A DNA stretch of 64,000 nt from Vanessa cardui (lineage: Eukaryota > Arthropoda > Insecta > Lepidoptera > Nymphalidae): the NCBI RefSeq assembly GCF_905220365.1, contig NC_061147.1:3162001-3226000 (forward strand), read 5' to 3'. The translations under genes were made by a program, and so were the position numbers. The number at the start of each line of letters is the position of its first letter. Positions within the stretch are counted from its first letter, which is position 1. The notes under the pieces are model-generated. The model was given only the letters and a program-made list of their open reading frames with translations. It did no database searches and had not been told where the DNA came from. Below are positions 12,421 through 26,600 of this stretch, piece after piece.

Positions 12421-13124
12421 ATACAGTAACTAGTTTTAATTCATATTTGTATGTATTTAAGCATAACAGTTTAAATATTGACAAATATACAGTGCTTCAT
12501 CGTTTTTATAAATCAGGAGAAATAAATTGATTTTTATTGATATTTTTTTGTAAATCAATTTTGGAAAAAGCTAAAACACATGATAACTCAAAAATGGTTC
12601 ACTTTTGGATAATGCATATGGGGTTTAAAATTATTGCAAATAGTCACCCCTATCACCTCCTAGCGGATGTACGTCAAATTACCAATAACCCTGTATACAC
12701 ATGACATGATATGTATACATACGATCGAAGGTCGAGGGGAAGGACATAGGCTACTGGGGGTTACGGTTTGTAAACATTTATAAATTTCACACGAGTAAAT
12801 CCGCAGGTTTATCTAGTTAAATGTATTGCTTATTGGTTTATTGCATTGACGTAATCTTCCCTGAGTTTATTTATTGATTTTAAATCATAACATTATGACG
12901 TACAAACTGCTTCGTTTAATCTTAAACTCAATTTTGATACGATACGTCACTCCTTGTTTTTGTTCGTCAAACAGACATGACCATGCAATCATGTTTTAAA
13001 AGATTACTGTAATACCCTTTTATTGGTGGATAATAAATTGCAAAGCATGGCTATATTTTAAAGGTGTTTGTACGCGTGAACGCGTGAATTTTGCGTTACG
13101 CGTTGAAAAATTATTTAACTATCA

Positions 13125-13285
13125 GTTTTAATCCGCGTCTCCGTTTGTGATGTAGGTTCTTGGTTGTCATGTGTTAAGCAAAAAACGTAGCCTTCATTTC
13201 ATTTAAAGTATCATCAAATTCGGTTCATTGGTTTTGTCGTGAAAGAGCGACAGACAGAGACTTTCACATTTATAATATTAATAAT
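13125..13285 (+). repeat. Rep-F copy 3
   Basis: From CGCGTCTCCGTTTGTGATGT to GACTTTCACATTTATAATAT; the CGTGAAAGAGCGACAGACAG core is intact. Confidence 0.6.
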
Positions 13286-13289
13286 GAAA

Positions 13290-13450
13290 AAAAAGAAAAA
13301 AAGAGTAACTTCTGAGTTTCTTGCCGGTTCTTCTCGGTAGAATCTACTTTCCGAACCGGTGGTAGCTTCACTTAATTGTAAAATGACGATTCAAAAGTGC
13401 TTGTAAAAGCCTACTTGAATAAAGTTTATTTTTATTTGATTTTGATTTGA
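13290..13450 (-). repeat. Rep-G copy 2
   Basis: Minus strand: AATAAACTTTATTCAAGTAGG, GAAGCTACCACCGGTTCGGA and GAGAAGAACCGGCAAGAAAC in order. Directly follows Rep-F copy 3. Confidence 0.65.
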
Positions 13451-13517
13451 ATGTAGATTTATTTTATTGTCAAGGGTATAATGTGCGTTCAACGTTTGTT
13501 TTGCTGCCAAGCAGTAA

Positions 13518-13645
13518 TATTATGGTTGTGTTCCGGTTTGACTACAGTCAGCCAGTATAACTAGGGACATTTTAGATCAGTTGATGGTGCTTAGGCGATG
13601 TAAGGAATGCTTAAAATTTCATACAATCATTGGTGACCTACAATG
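13518..13645 (-). repeat. Rep-C copy 2, decayed
   Basis: Only the centre is recognisable (TTGTGTTCCGGTTTGA and GCGATGTAAGGAATG). Confidence 0.4.
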
Positions 13646-13981
13646 AAGCCATCCTAGGTATGCTATGATATAAATAAGGGTGTGACACTGGGGCGACTGA
13701 TATTGCCGATAAAAGGATTTGATAAATTATTATTTTCAACATAAACAGATGTTTGCTTTCAATCTGTAAAATTAAGCAATTGAAAATTCAGCTTACTCAA
13801 TATTTCGTAAAATAAAAGAACACATTCAATAATATATACGTTTCGAATCAAAATAAATCTGATTTTTTTAAGTAAACTTTACGATGAAGCGTTTTTGAAT
13901 CGTCAATTTTCATTGAATTCAAAACCGTTTTCAGAAAGTACCAGCGATAAGAAACGGCAAGGAACTCGCATTTTTTTATCG

Positions 13982-14272
13982 TATAGGTTGGCGGACGAGC
14001 ATATGGGCCACTTGATGGTAAGTGGTCACCATTACCGATAGACAATGACGCTGTAAGAAATATTAACTATTCCTTAAATCGTCAATGCGCCACTAACCTT
14101 GGGAACTAAGATATTATGTCCCTTGTGCCTGTAGTTACACTGGCTCACTCACCCTTCAAACTGGAACTCAACAATACTGAGTACTGTTGTTTGGCGGTAG
14201 AATAACTGATAAGTAAGTGGTACATACCCAGACGGGCTTGCACAAAGCCCTACCACCAAGAAGATACTCTTT
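13982..14272 (+). repeat. Rep-C copy 3
   Basis: Nearly full length: TAGGTTGGCGGACGAGCATA to GCTTGCACAAAGCCCTACCA. It ends about 315 bases before SLC41 exon 1. Confidence 0.75.
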
Positions 14273-14587
14273 ATATATAAATAAACAGATTTATTGCTGT
14301 TATTCACAATTTTTGTTCAATCAATCGTGTGATTGATCTTACTAATTGTAATAAAAAAGTATTCTTTTATCGAATATTAAGATTCTTAAAAGACTTGTTA
14401 AAATTTTCAAATGGTAAATTGATTATATTTATGTATAAGATTCCTGTGTCTTATTGTATATGCATATACTTTTGCTTTTTATCTTTTACCCCCCTAGGGT
14501 ATGAGTGTACTCTTATGTTTTGTATTAATAGTATGATAATATACATATGTTGTTATTTATGTTTAATATGTCGTTTCCTTGTTCCAG

Positions 14588-14680
14588 GCATGGTTGGAGC
14601 ACCCGATGTTGTCAAGCCATCAGATAAGGTCGAAGCCTACTCACCGCACGTCAACGGAAACCCGATTTTTACTATCAGCG
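14588..14680 (+). CDS. SLC41 exon 1 (start codon)
   Basis: Acceptor AG at 14586-14587, ATG at 14590, donor GTAATT at 14681. It encodes residues 1-30 plus one base of codon 31: MVGAPDVVKPSDK and onward, ending ...FTIS. The split Asp codon is completed by exon 2. The AG directly upstream implies at least one 5' exon (UTR or coding) that I did not find. The segment is polar and has no membrane span. Confidence 0.8.
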
Positions 14681-17600
14681 GTAATTATTAATCATTATTA
14701 TTTTGTTATCAATATGTTTCGAAACAATCGAACAGAGTTACAATGGTGATAAAATATTTGTGATTTTTTCTGCGTATAGCGAGAGTCTTCCAATAAAAAC
14801 TTTTAAAAAAATTCTAATTGTGATGGAACGTTGGAATTCCCAAGCACCGCTGAATTTTCGCATGCTTAATTTGTGTTTTTAATTCATCTCATGCTCAGCT
14901 GTGAAGGAAAATATTGTGAGGATTGAAACCAACATGTGCCTAATATCAATGAAATTCTGACACATGTGTATCCGACACCCACATTGGAGCATTGTGATGG
15001 AATATCCTCCAAGCCTTCTCCTCAAATGGGCAGGGGACCTTAGCCCAGCAATGGGAAATTTACATGCTGTTGTTCTTCTTAGCAATTCTGATGAGATAGG
15101 CTGGCGTAGAGTTATGTAGAGGATTATTCTACGGTTACAAAACAGAAAGGGTTAGCTAGTTTTATATAAATTAAAATTGAAAACACGTAACATTTTAGCT
15201 AGTCGGAAAACTTTGTACAATCTCACCTAGGATTTCATCTTATTAAGAAGTCACTCTTAATGAAATACTTTGCTTTACGAAGATTTGGATAGTATATTTT
15301 AGTAAAATGCCGTCGGTTATTTTGAAGGCACGTTAATTTTACAATTTAATCATAAAGTTCTTTCTATAAGATACACAAAATTAAAATAAGTTTTATAAAG
15401 TGAAAATATAGTATAGACTATATATATAGTATTATAGCACTTAATGCCAGGGATAGTTCTTAAGTAATATAATAGATCATCGTATCGGTCATATGGGTCA
15501 TAATTGCCTGCCTATCGAAGTTATTACGAAGGTTGTGATCGGTAGTCGCCTAATATCATTAGTTAGGAGGAGAGCGGGTATTATAAGCCTATATCTTCCC
15601 AAACAATGAAACTTCAAAAGAATATAGCACATTATTCTATTATTAAATACTTAATGAATTGTTTATGATTAGATAGCTTAAAAATAGGTAAATATTCTGA
15701 CAAGGAAGAATTTAATTGCTTTGTAAACTCATTAACTTTTTATTTAATAAATTTCATTAAAAAATATTATATTTAACTTTTATATTTTAAATTTAAATTT
15801 TAAAAATGTATTTATTTAATTTTTGTATTTTATTCTCAAATCATTTTTTTAATTTACATACATAAATAGTTTTATTTATATTTTTATTAATGTTCAGCTT
15901 ACGTACAAAAGACAACATACAATTAATACAAATTAGACTATTTTTTATATGTGTATCGAACTAACCTAATTCCAATCAATGTTACCTATTCCGTACCATT
16001 TAAACTGAACTCTTGACATGCAAAGGTAAATTATGAAAACAGCTCAAGTAACGAACTCAATATTTGTCAACCTATATCAAGTATTGGGATTTTTATTTAT
16101 ATGTTCAAAAATTCCAACCATGCACCGGATATATCCATCAGATATAACTTATCAATTGAAAATATATAATAATCAATCAAGCTATTAAAATAAGTTTTAT
16201 AAATAGAAGCGGAAAAGTGATAACCTTGTCTGAATCGTTTTGAAGGATATAGATTTCGGGTCCTTGGTGTAATGGGCTACGGAGGATTTCCTTTCAGTTA
16301 GGCAGTGGAATCGTATCGACATAGTACATCTGCGTTTCCTTCTTTTTAGTCGTGACTCAGTGGAACTTTCCGCAAGACATCGTCTATTTAATGGGGTTAA
16401 ACTCACCTAACAAAGTTTGTACATAAGAGGAAGTTTGAAAGTGACACCGATAGCCGAGAAGTTGTCTAGAAGGCAGCAACATAGTATGGGAGGAATTAGG
16501 AACATATTGTGAGGAAGACCTTTAGAATGGGATGGATATAGAAGTAGAGGACGACCGAAGAAACGATTGATGGATTATGTGAAAAACGATATAGTTACAA
16601 AGAATGTTACTTGTGAGATGACGTCTAACAGAGATGTATGGAAGGAGAAGACATGCTGCGCCGACCTCAAATAAAATTGGGATAAGGGCAGGATGATGGT
16701 CACCCTACAAAGTTTTGGTTTTCATTGCGTTAATTTGTGGTATTAAACTTGGTTGTTGAACAGTGAAGTTCTAATATTGAGCAAACTTTAGAGAAGACAT
16801 ACAAACATAAATTGTCGTTTGGTTAATGAAGACACAGCTAATTACAGTACGACACAACATAGATGTAGCATCGGATTAAATGTCAAGTAGTCTATCCCAA
16901 ATTATCAATATTTATTTCTTATGTGAATGTGATCTTTATACAAACGTAAGAACTTCATATGACCTAATATATTCGTCAATTTGACAAGTCGATTTACATG
17001 CACTTGCTTTCTCGGGTTGAACCGACGCGAGAATCTGTAGCGACGAATAGCGTGGAATGGCACGATAGGGAGCTTTTTCTATTGCTTGTGCAAATTTGCC
17101 AATGCTATATCTAAATTGTGTCATACCATGCGTATCTGTTATAGTTCGAAAAGCGTTAGTTTTTAAATAACCAAAATAACCAATAACAATAAAAGAAAAT
17201 AACCAATCAACAATTTGTCATCTATTGATAACAAAAGAATAAATTCCCCCTTTACATAATGTTCTGTCAGAATGTCTGATAGCTAGGCAAAGACCTACTC
17301 TCTCGAATACCACTTCCAGTTGGAGTTACTTCACTTACTGGCACATTTAATCTAACGCATTAAGATTTGACACAAGATACTTACTATAAAACTATTGACG
17401 ATCTCCCTGGTCAAGTAGTGTGTACACCAGTTTTCATGGGTATACCAAATCAAAATCAAAATAAACTTTATTCAAGTAGGCTTTTACAAGATCTTCGATC
17501 ACTTTGAATCGTCATTTTACAATTAAGTGAAGCTACTACCGGTTCGGAAAGTAGATTCTCCTGAGAAGAACTGGCAAGAAACTCAGTAGTTACTCTTTTT

Positions 17601-20600
17601 CAACATTTAAAAAATACAATTACATATATGAGTCGAGGTACCGAATCGATGTTGAAAAAGATCATTAATTTTCTGTAGTCTGGAGTCTGTCTGTGGTAAC
17701 GTCGTTACTTCTGCCTTTTCATAACACACGTGCTTTAGTAACTAACATTGACATTGGAGTAATGTATGTAATGTTGTCTAACATTTAAATATACTCTAAG
17801 AATTGGATTTGAACCCATAATCAATTAAGATTCACAATTCTTAGCCTCTAAGCTGTGCAGCTCATATTCATGAAACATTTGGTCCTCTTAAAACTATAAC
17901 CTATCAAAATATGAAAGTTGCGTTTTGACAGGATTATGTTTTGCATAATTTCTAACAAACACACATACAAAATGTACAGTTATGTATTAGTACGATTTAA
18001 CGATTATCCAACGTAATTTGATATTGATATTGAAAAGATTACATCGATTTAATTAAAATATTTAAAGAAAAAAAATATTAATTAATCAATTTGTTTTATA
18101 TTTATCGAATGTAATTGTTAATAGCTTTGATTCGTTATAATTCTGTCTAGATAAATATATAATTAATCGATCCCCAGATACATAGATAAAAGATAAATGT
18201 ATTATGTATCTCGCAAAATTCGACTTAATTGAAGGAACATAATTAACAAATTCACTAATTGTTGAGGCGTGTCTTGGAACAGATTGTGTCAGGAGGCGAA
18301 TACGATCGATTGATTATGGATTCGAATTTGAGTGAGTTTTTTTATTTTTTTTTATTATCTAATAATTTTATTATAATAATAAAAAATATATATACAAAAT
18401 ATACTAAGATATTATGTTGATAATGTCGATACTGTTTTGTCGGTAGCTATCGTTATTTTTTTTATTTTCAAACATCAATATTATTTTTTTTAATATTCAA
18501 AGGGAATTATGTTAGTTAGAGATATATGATCACGGAGAGTACCGTAAAACTATTTATTTATTATTGATAACAGCAAAATTACTCCATAGATATAACGTAT
18601 TTATGGTATATTTTAAATTAGTTCATTGACGTGTAATTTCAGTAAGATCTAGGTTTCCTTACACAAATATTTCGTTAACGACCTTGTAAACGAATATCTG
18701 TACCATTTAAAAATACGTGTAACTAAAATAAAGGAAGAGGTTTCGCATGTCATTTTAATTTACATGGCTAATAAAAATATACAGTTATTTTAGTATTGGG
18801 AATAAATTAAGTTTCTTTTACAGAATTTAAAAAATGAACAAATTTAAGACGGAAATAAAGGAACTATAATTTACGTCGTATTTTATAATATGAGACTTTT
18901 GAGCGTTCCGTTTTTTTATACTTCTATTCTTTTTTTGCAATTGTTATTTATTGTTTAAAAATAATTCTATAATTTCTTTTCGTATATTATAAGCGTTTAT
19001 TCCACGATTTATTGATCTCTCCAAAATAACTTAAAATTAATAGAGTATTTTAATCCCAGTTCAATATTCTTATTATCTAGATAACTAAAATATTTATATC
19101 ATAAAATTATTTAGTTAACATATATTATTATATAATATTAGATAATAATTGTAAGTTTTCTATAGATTCAGTTAACATATGTTTACACTTTTTCTGGAAC
19201 GCGTCGATGTACGCGAACAATTAATTTCGTAAATAAGCGGGTATAAATTTTTTATATTTTGTTTTCTAATTTTATATCAAAATAAATGAATATTACTCTA
19301 AGATAAACAATTGCGTCAACTTACTACTAACTAATCATTAAGTTTGTAGTTGGCTGATTCGTAAATTAATTCATACAGAAAAAAAAATCAAAACGTAGTG
19401 TTGCTACATTCAAAAACATAAAAAATTATTTAAACAACAACACAATTTAAATTTGACAATTAATTTCATTTTTGTATCAAAATTACTGTAACATTTTTTA
19501 TTATTAAATTCGTAACGAAGGTTTTATAAGTAAATATTAGTATTGCAAGTTAATTGCATTCACTTTAATATAAGCGTATAATTTATAATGTTTTATGTGT
19601 TAGAAAATACAATAATAAACGTGAAAGTTCTGGGAAAGACAAGTCTCATTGTCCCGTCTGTATTGTTAGACCTTTCGAAGTAACGAGTCAAATAATTACA
19701 ACCAATATTTTATCGATAAGTATCTGGTACTCAAAACCGATTGACTCTCTAGACGCAATGAGAAATATATATCTGTCTTTTTTTAATGACAACATTTCTT
19801 TATTCAACGTTAATCTTCTATCTTTCTTATTTACAAAAATATGATAAGATACAGCTATAAATATCACAATTTTGTAGGTATTTTGATGATTTTTTTTAAA
19901 CTGACCACGTGTATGTCACGCTATACAAGCATTATATTATATATCACCGTAAAATATTAAATACCGTTACATTATAAACTCGCGCAGTTGTAAACAGTTG
20001 AAAGATTGTGAACGTTTATTCAAATTACAATAAAGTAAAAAATAACAGCCTGTAAATTTCCCACTGCTGGGATAAAGTCTCCTCTTCCTTTAAGCAGAGG
20101 GTTTGGAACATATTGCTGTTCACCACCACGCTGTTCCAATGCGGGTTCAAAACCCAGGCAAGCATCACTATATATAAATATGTGCTTAATTTGTGTTTAT
20201 AATTCATCTCGTGCTCAGGAAACCTGCACGTCTCTAATTTCAACGAAATTCTGCCACATGTGTAGTCCACCAATGAGAATTGAAACAGCGCGGTGGAATA
20301 CTTTCAAACCTTCTCCTCAAAGGGAGAGGAGGCCTTAACCCAGGTTTAAAGGGGAGGGGAACATGTGTTCTGTTAGAGGATTATATATTGTATATAGATT
20401 GACGACCTCCGCGGTCTAGTGGTGTGTTCACCGGTTTTCATTGGTACGTCACTCCAAAGTCCCGGGTTCGATTGCCGGCCGAGTCGATGTAAACTACCAT
20501 TAGTTTTCTATGTTGTCTTGGGTCTTCTTACATTAGGATCAGAGTAATGTATGTGATGTTGTCTCATATTTATTATTTATATGACAAAGAGTAGAGTAAG

Positions 20601-23600
20601 GCAATAGTTGTACAAAATGTCTCATTATGTCAGTACAGCGACGAAGTCAGGCTTTCTTAATATATTTTTTTGATATCCACTTAACAACAGCCCAACATTA
20701 TCAAATAATAAATATTGAACAATGATAGTGAACTAAAATTGTAAATCCAAATCTATTTTAATTATTGACAATTTATAAAAGACTACCTAATATAATACGA
20801 TAACATTTTTAATTATTTTAAAATAAGCTAAATACTCACACTTGCATACCTTCATATATATGTAAACCTACACATTCAATTATCACTACATAATATAAAA
20901 CAAAGCCCGGCCGCGTCTGTCTGTATGTTCGCAAAAACCTCCAAAATTACTAAACGGATTTTCATGCGGTTTTGACTAATAAACAGAGGGACTTATGAGG
21001 AAGGTTTAGGTATATCATTTATTAAGGTTTTTGTGTTAATAAATTGAAATGGAACGGCATTTGTTAAACATTTCGGAAAAAAGCAACAAAAATATTAAAA
21101 TAAAAGTAAAAAATTAAAAAAAAATCTTATATCCTCCCGTGCGAAGCCGGGAAGGATCACTAGTTATTATATAATTACACACTTCTCTACCTCAGGAGAT
21201 AGGGTTACATTGTACGACGCATAATTGTCTTTTTTTAAATATACCTTTTTTATTATATTCAATATAAGAATGGCATAAAGTTTTTAATGTATGACGTGAA
21301 CGTATCTATTACTACTAGCGACACGCCTTCACACGGGTGCAATACCGATACTAAACCTTCCTCTCGAATCACTCTATCTATTAAAAAAAACCGCATCAAA
21401 ATTCGTTGCGAAATTTTAAAGATCTAAGCATACATAGGGTCAGACAGAGGTAAGCGACTTTGTTTTATACTATGTAATGATAATTATGTATTTTCCAAGT
21501 TACACTGTAATTTTATTTTGAATGTACGACGTTAAGGGATCTTAAACTATGATAGTGGAATATATAGGGGATTTTTTTAAAGATTAACGTTTAAGAAAAC
21601 ATTTATTATTTCCTTAGAAAAAATACCCAATTGATATAATCATAATAATTATCAAAAACAATATTTCCTTACAATCATAAATAATTAATCGAATTATAAA
21701 CAATTTAATAACAAACTCATTACTATATATCATTTGTAAACAATGTTTGTGAACGATGAATGTCATTCATTTTGAATGTCAAAGTGAATGTAAGTTTCGA
21801 TCCAAACAACGTGTATTATGATCATTCGTAAAATACCCGCGTGCAAACCTGGCATTGCTAACGAGTAGTCAAAAAATATTATGTATTTTATCTATAATTA
21901 TGTAAGAAAATAATATATTTGTTATATAACTGATCGGTGTCATTTCAACGTCTATAAAGCAATGTGTTTTTGTATAGGAAATAATTAGTTTCCGTATTAA
22001 ATGTTTCTCAGCGACGACCAGTTCTGGTTTAGTGATGTCAAAGATAGTGCGTTCGTTCTGTGCAGTGATAAATATTTGATAAAATGTCATATTACATCGG
22101 GACGAGTGTTATAGAAATGGCTGTCAGGAAATATATGAGAAAAATGAATGGATACACGATGCTGGGTAATGTATATGTCGTTTTTAAATTTAAGTAAGTT
22201 ATATGAAAGTGTTAACAGGACAGGAAGGACTTAGAACCCGGCTAAATTAAATATTACTCTTTTATCGAAAAAATATATGATGATCAAGTATCATCATTTA
22301 CTGACAAATTCATATACAATCAGTAACATATAATTACGCAATGATTAATTCTTAGATAAAAATCAAATGTTTATTTCTTGCAGATTTTGTTATCCCTTAG
22401 AATATGTTTTAGTAAAAACCCTGTGTACATGTTAAATTTATTCATTTATCAATGAGATTATTTATAAAAAACTATTTAAAACGTATTACTTGTTTAAAAA
22501 TAGCAACCCCACAATTTGATTGCTGGCCAATTAGATATTTGTTGTTTATCTTCTTGATAACTTCGCTAATTATGAACCGATTAGAATGATTTGTTTTCTA
22601 TTACAAGCTAAGCCTTGAGTCTTAGAAAAAAGGTTAAAGGAACAATTAGTGAATATAAGCAATTAAATTCAAAATCAAGGTCAACATCATTATTGAATAA
22701 ATATCAGACTTTTATTTAAAATAATGCTACCGGTTTGGGGAGTGACCATTAATATTCCGTTCCATACGAAATTGGTAACTTTCATAATTTGCAATATATA
22801 CACACACACACAATGATATTAAGACCGCATTCCTATCGTGTGCGAATTCTCATCGCCTTGTTAAGCCCATGCATTGAACTTGATATTTATCAAAAGTCAT
22901 CCGACGACCGGTATGGCCAGTTGCGTCGTCTCGATGAACGGGTCCACTTCGGTCCATCCTCCATCTTCCCAATTCTGGCTAAGCATTCTGTCCATCTCCT
23001 CGTTAACAACGATACGCTCCCAAATGTAATAGACCTCCTCCATTAGTCTAAATACATGTGTAATCTTAACAAAATGAGACCTCCTAAAATTAATCAGATT
23101 GCTTAACAAAATTTAAGTGGTGTTATGATGATTTCGAAATTGGTCAGACAGCTTGATGGAAAAAAGTCTTACAACAATCGAGTGAAGGCGAATAATTGTG
23201 ACGTCATCGGTAGAAATTACGACATTCTGTGTCTTATGTGCAATCGTGGTAGATTATGACCGTTCACTTTATATATACGACAAGCTGTGCACGCGAATTC
23301 GTTCACTATTGTATTAAAAAAAGTTATTGTTGTAGCCTAACTTATTACATCATCTATCTACCGATGATAATCCGATCAAAATCGGTTCAGCCGTTCCAGA
23401 GATTAACTGGCCCAAACAAACAGACACACAGTTGAAAGTTGTAAAAGTGCTATTTTGGTATAAATTTTGTACCCTGTATAAATACATATGCATTTAGTAA
23501 AAAGAGGTTATTTTAATATTACAAAACAGACACTCCAATTTTATTATATGTATAGATTTTTTTGCAAGAATTCAACAATACAACTCGGCTTAACCTATTT

Positions 23601-26600
23601 AATTTTGATAATTCTAAAAGAAGTATCGTAATAGTTATATAAAATAGATAATAGATACAATACAAAACCGAGATGACTCAGCAGATAGAAATAAATAGTC
23701 GGTTCAAATCCGGACCAGAATTAATGGCTTTTAATTTGTTTTTGTAATGTTATGATTGAGGATTACGCGCTATGTAAAAGCATTGTAAATGTTTATTTTA
23801 TTATTTACTGTAAAGGCAGTTTGGCATAACGGCCATCAAATACAAAATACTAGTAGTCGCCCGAAGATTCGTTCGTGTTTTAGGAAGTAGGTTGTCATGC
23901 AAAAAGGTAGCCTATGTCCTTTTTTGGAGTTTAAGTTTACTTCATAACCAAATTTCATCAAATTCGGTTCAGCGGTTTGTTCGTGAAAGATCGACAGAAA
24001 GACGAAGTTACTTTCACATTTATAATATTAATATAGAAATATATATTTATAAGGTTTTAGAAAACTTAAATTACTTATTACATCGTCTGTGCGTCATATG
24101 TAGATGTAATACTGACTTATTTACCTTTCAGACCGAAACACATAAATATTAATCATTGCTGTTTACCAGTACAAAATAATGAGTCGTTGATCCTGATGAT
24201 AATATGTCGGACTGGATATATGCCACCTGATGGTTAGTGGTCACCGCTGCCCTTAAATCGCAATGCATAACCAGCCTTATCAAATGAAAAGTTATGCCAC
24301 TTATGGATATATGGGTACTGGCTCACTCACCCTTCAAATTGGATCATAATACAATACTAAGCACAGCTGCTTGGCGGTACCATATTGTATTTGTGCTACA
24401 GAAAAGGGCTATTCGCGCAATCAACAACCTAGGCGCTAAAGAACCAATGAGCTTTATATTCTGTAATGTATGTACGGAAAAATATTTAGGACTTCATGAG
24501 AAAAGTAATCACAGCATTGGTACGAGGAACAAGGAATTTGAGTTAAAGTTTGATTAATATCTTATGATGAGTTGGTGGTACCAAGCCCAAATAACATAAT
24601 ATTATAATTGTATATATTGTATACATATAATATGCCGTCAGTAACGCTGTCGGGACATAAACGCTGTCTCGCAGACAATGTCGATGGCGTCAAGCCTATT
24701 TGAAGCGATTGTGTTCGGTCAATAAAGTTTGAATAAATAAATACCTACCAAGACATATTCCCTAAGCCCTGTGTGGAGCAAAAGTCATAAAACGAACCGG
24801 CCAGACACGATCGTAAAACGCCAATCCAGTCTACAGCCAAACGTGGTTACCCTAGCTAGTTGTTCTATATCTGTAATTTGTCTACAGTATTTTAATTAGT
24901 ATATAATAAGCTCATTCAAATCAATTTGATTCAAGTAAACTTCACAAGGAAGCGTATTTGAATCTTCAATATTTAAATACTTTAACTAATGTTTCGGAAA
25001 GCAGCCTCCAGCAAGAAGAAACTGCAAGAAACTCTCATAGTTGCTCTTTTTAAATATACAGATTTACAATGTTGTTTTTTACAATAATTCTGTGACGGAA
25101 CCCGAGCCTAAATCCAAGCGCTTTTTTCCAAAAAGTATTGTTTTAATGCAAAATAAGATTTACTTAAAACTCATAAGCGTGAAGACCTCTGTCTTGGCAA
25201 AATACCATTCCGTTTGATTATGAGAAACGCTATAATACACCTGGATTGACAAGCACACTCGAATCGTCTACGTAATTGGTTAAAATAGCCTCCCTGACCG
25301 AAATCAGTCACGCACTCAAAGTAGTAGTAGTAACAACCTGTACATTTCCCACTGCTGAGATAAGGCCTCCTCCTCCATTACGGAGAGGGTTTGGAACATA
25401 TTCCACAACGCTGTTCCAATGCGGGTTGGTGTAATGCACATGTGGCAGAATTTAGATGAAATTAGACACATGCAGGTTTCCTCACGATGTTTTCCTTCAC
25501 CGCCGGGTACGAGATGAATTATAAACACAAATTAACCACGTATATATAGTGGTGCTTGCCTGGGTTTGAACCCGAAATCACCGGTTAAGGTTCGTTCTAA
25601 CCACTGGGCCATCTCATTAACTCATTAGTTTCTATAGAACAGCTGATCAATATAGTTATTGTCTTATCTATCTATGTTAGATCAGACAGTAAGCCAAGAT
25701 ACGCATTGTTGTAAATCCCAGAACCGAGATGCAAGATACACAAATCAAATTAGATTCCGTATTGAATACATAGTAAATCCCTTATCTATATTTGTATCGA
25801 AAATATTAATAAAATAATACATATAATGTGGTTATGCAACTCGTTATCAAATACGATGATATTCGAAATATGTATATGTATAAGTCTAGTCATTCACGTT
25901 CATAAATAAATAAATATTGGACAACATAACACACATTACTCTGATCCCAATGTAAGTAGCTAAGGCACATGTTATGGAAAATCAGAAGTAACGAAGGTAC
26001 CACAAACACCCAGACCTAAGACGACATAGAAAACTAATAAAGCTTTAACATCGACTCGGCCGGGAATCGAACCCGGGACCTCAGTGGCGTACCCATTAAA
26101 ACCCACTGGTTTTAATGGGTACACACCACTCGACCACGGAGGTCGTCAATGTTCATAATATTTATATTTACGATATCCACTGAAATAAGACTTTTTAGCA
26201 AACATGTGTTCTACTAATTATTCTTATTAAACTTTTTGATGCTTCGACATAAAATTATTAATATAATAATAGATAATGTTCCACGGGCTCCACATGTCAC
26301 TATTATTATAATCAGAGTTTATGAAACGAGATGTATGAAAAGTTAATAATTATTGCTCATTTTAATATACACAAGATGAGTGATGAGTGATGAGTCGAGA
26401 TGGCCCAGTGGTTAGAACGCGTGCATCTTAACCGATGATTGGGGGTACAAACCCAGGCAAGCACTGCTGATTCATGTCCTTAATTTGTCTTTATAATTCA
26501 TCTCGTGCTCAGCGGTGACGGAAAACATCGTAAGGAAACCTGCATGTGACAAATTTCATTTGTATTCCACCAACCCGTATTGGAACAGCGTGGTGGAATA

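Noticed and set aside
14329..14589. upstream in-frame extension of SLC41 exon 1
   Set aside because: The frame is open, but the peptide is Cys/Ile/Phe-rich noise, and a good polypyrimidine-AG acceptor directly precedes 14588, so this is intron.
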